Origin: an uncultured bacterium
GTDB lineage: Bacteria; Bacteroidota; Bacteroidia; Bacteroidales; Muribaculaceae
NCBI GenBank assembly: GCA_905214735.1
Contig: CAJMNI010000060.1
Coordinates: forward strand, 1 to 7,299
Reading direction: 5' to 3'
DNA length: 7,299 nucleotides
Shown: piece by piece, positions 6,879-7,299 of the stretch
How the letters are laid out: every line of letters starts with the position of its first letter
How positions within the stretch are numbered: position 1 is the first letter of the stretch
Translations under genes and position numbers: made by a program
The notes under the pieces: generated by a model
What the model was told of the DNA's origin: nothing
The model's database searches: none
Seen by the model: the letters and a program-made list of their open reading frames with translations, nothing else

Positions 6879-6963
6879 TGTCCAGAATGAGACTCGAACT
6901 CACACGGCCAAAACGGCCACTACCCCCTCAAAGTAGCGCGTCTACCAATTCCGCCACCTAGAC
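6879..6963 (-). tRNA. tRNA-Leu(GAG), copy 1
   Basis: 85 nt on the minus strand with a full class II cloverleaf. The acceptor is GTCTAGG with TCTGGAC and discriminator A. The D-arm has GGTAGAC, the anticodon stem is CTACT/GGTAG, and the loop TTGAGGG gives anticodon GAG, reading CUC and CUU. The long variable arm folds GGCC on GGCC, and the T-arm has TTCGAGT. CCA is not encoded. Acceptor pair 7 is G-U here, but G-C in the second copy. It is the last tRNA of the cluster. Confidence 0.96.
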
Positions 6964-7024
6964 ATTTTTCCGGAGATGCCGCTGCGATGACTCTTCATCG
7001 GGAAGCTCTCCTTATGAGGATTAG
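6964..7024 (-). other. 61-nt tRNA spacer with small hairpin, unit 1
   Basis: Spacer between tRNA-Gly and the downstream tRNA-Leu. It contains a 6-bp stem, CGATGA/TCATCG, with an AGAG loop (6985-7000). The same spacer recurs unchanged at 7190-7250. The hairpin may help processing of the tRNA precursor, but nothing else was recognised in it. Confidence 0.6.
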
Positions 7025-7097
<73 letters not shown>

Positions 7098-7104
7098 GAT
7101 TTGG

Positions 7105-7189
7105 TGTCCAGGATGAGACTCGAACTCACACGGCCAAAACGGCCACTACCCCCTCAAAGTAGCGCGTCTACCAATTCCGCCACCTAGAC
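7105..7189 (-). tRNA. tRNA-Leu(GAG), copy 2
   Basis: 85 nt, identical to the copy at 6879-6963 except for one base (G at 7112 on the plus strand where copy 1 has A at 6886). The change makes acceptor pair 7 a G-C. Anticodon GAG, palindromic GGCC variable stem, no encoded CCA. Confidence 0.96.
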
Positions 7190-7250
7190 ATTTTTCCGGA
7201 GATGCCGCTGCGATGACTCTTCATCGGGAAGCTCTCCTTATGAGGATTAG
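7190..7250 (-). other. 61-nt tRNA spacer, unit 2
   Basis: Exact repeat of the 6964-7024 spacer, with the same CGATGA/TCATCG hairpin at 7211-7226. It separates the partial tRNA-Gly at the window edge from tRNA-Leu copy 2. Confidence 0.6.
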
Positions 7251-7299
7251 AGCGAAAAACGGGACTCGAACCCGCGACCCCGACCTTGGCAAGGTCGTG
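7251..7299 (-). tRNA. tRNA-Gly(GCC), copy 2, truncated by window edge
   Basis: The 3' 49 nt of a second tRNA-Gly: discriminator T, acceptor 3' half, T-arm, variable region and anticodon arm with GCC. It is identical to 7025-7073 over the visible part. The 5' half lies outside the window, so nothing suggests it is broken. Confidence 0.9.

Overview
The window reads as chromosomal DNA of a member of the order Bacteroidales (Bacteroidota), possibly a gut Muribaculaceae-type organism. The order is supported by three things: a three-gene ECF sigma factor / DUF4974 anti-sigma / STN-plug-barrel outer-membrane operon, the absence of clear Shine-Dalgarno sequences before the starts, and the style of the outer-membrane protein. 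The family-level guess is inference only. Every gene lies on the minus strand, so transcription runs from high to low coordinates. No mobile element, CRISPR array or rRNA is visible.

Layout from the right edge leftwards, in transcription order. (1) A tRNA cluster at 6879-7299 is built from a 226-bp unit of tRNA-Gly(GCC) and tRNA-Leu(GAG), duplicated in tandem. The outermost tRNA-Gly is cut by the window edge, so further copies may lie outside. A strong hairpin at 6838-6873 closes the cluster. (2) A 502-residue polytopic membrane protein (5298-6806) resembles GT-C glycosyltransferases. (3) A COG0523/CobW-type P-loop GTPase (3962-5218) carries a striking histidine-rich insert and is probably a metal chaperone or metal-insertion protein. 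(4) A 143-bp gap holds a GC-rich hairpin that probably terminates the GTPase transcript, and also the start region of the next operon. (5) A tight three-gene operon follows: ECF sigma factor (3342-3818), single-pass anti-sigma factor (2687-3349) and TonB-receptor-like outer-membrane protein (135-2684). The first two genes overlap by 8 nt and the last two are 2 nt apart. (6) 1-134 is noncoding, with a small hairpin and a 13-nt palindrome.

The three-gene operon looks like a compact trans-envelope signalling unit. The outer-membrane protein would sense or bind a ligand, its N-terminal STN domain would contact the periplasmic end of the anti-sigma factor, and release of the sigma factor would drive target genes, probably including this operon. 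The anti-sigma factor lacks the FecR domain usual between membrane segment and DUF4974, and no SusD-like gene follows within the window. The unit is therefore reduced relative to the classic Bacteroides arrangement. No wholly new system is evident; the most notable features are the tandem tRNA duplication, the (Glu-His)11 insert and the stripped-down anti-sigma factor.
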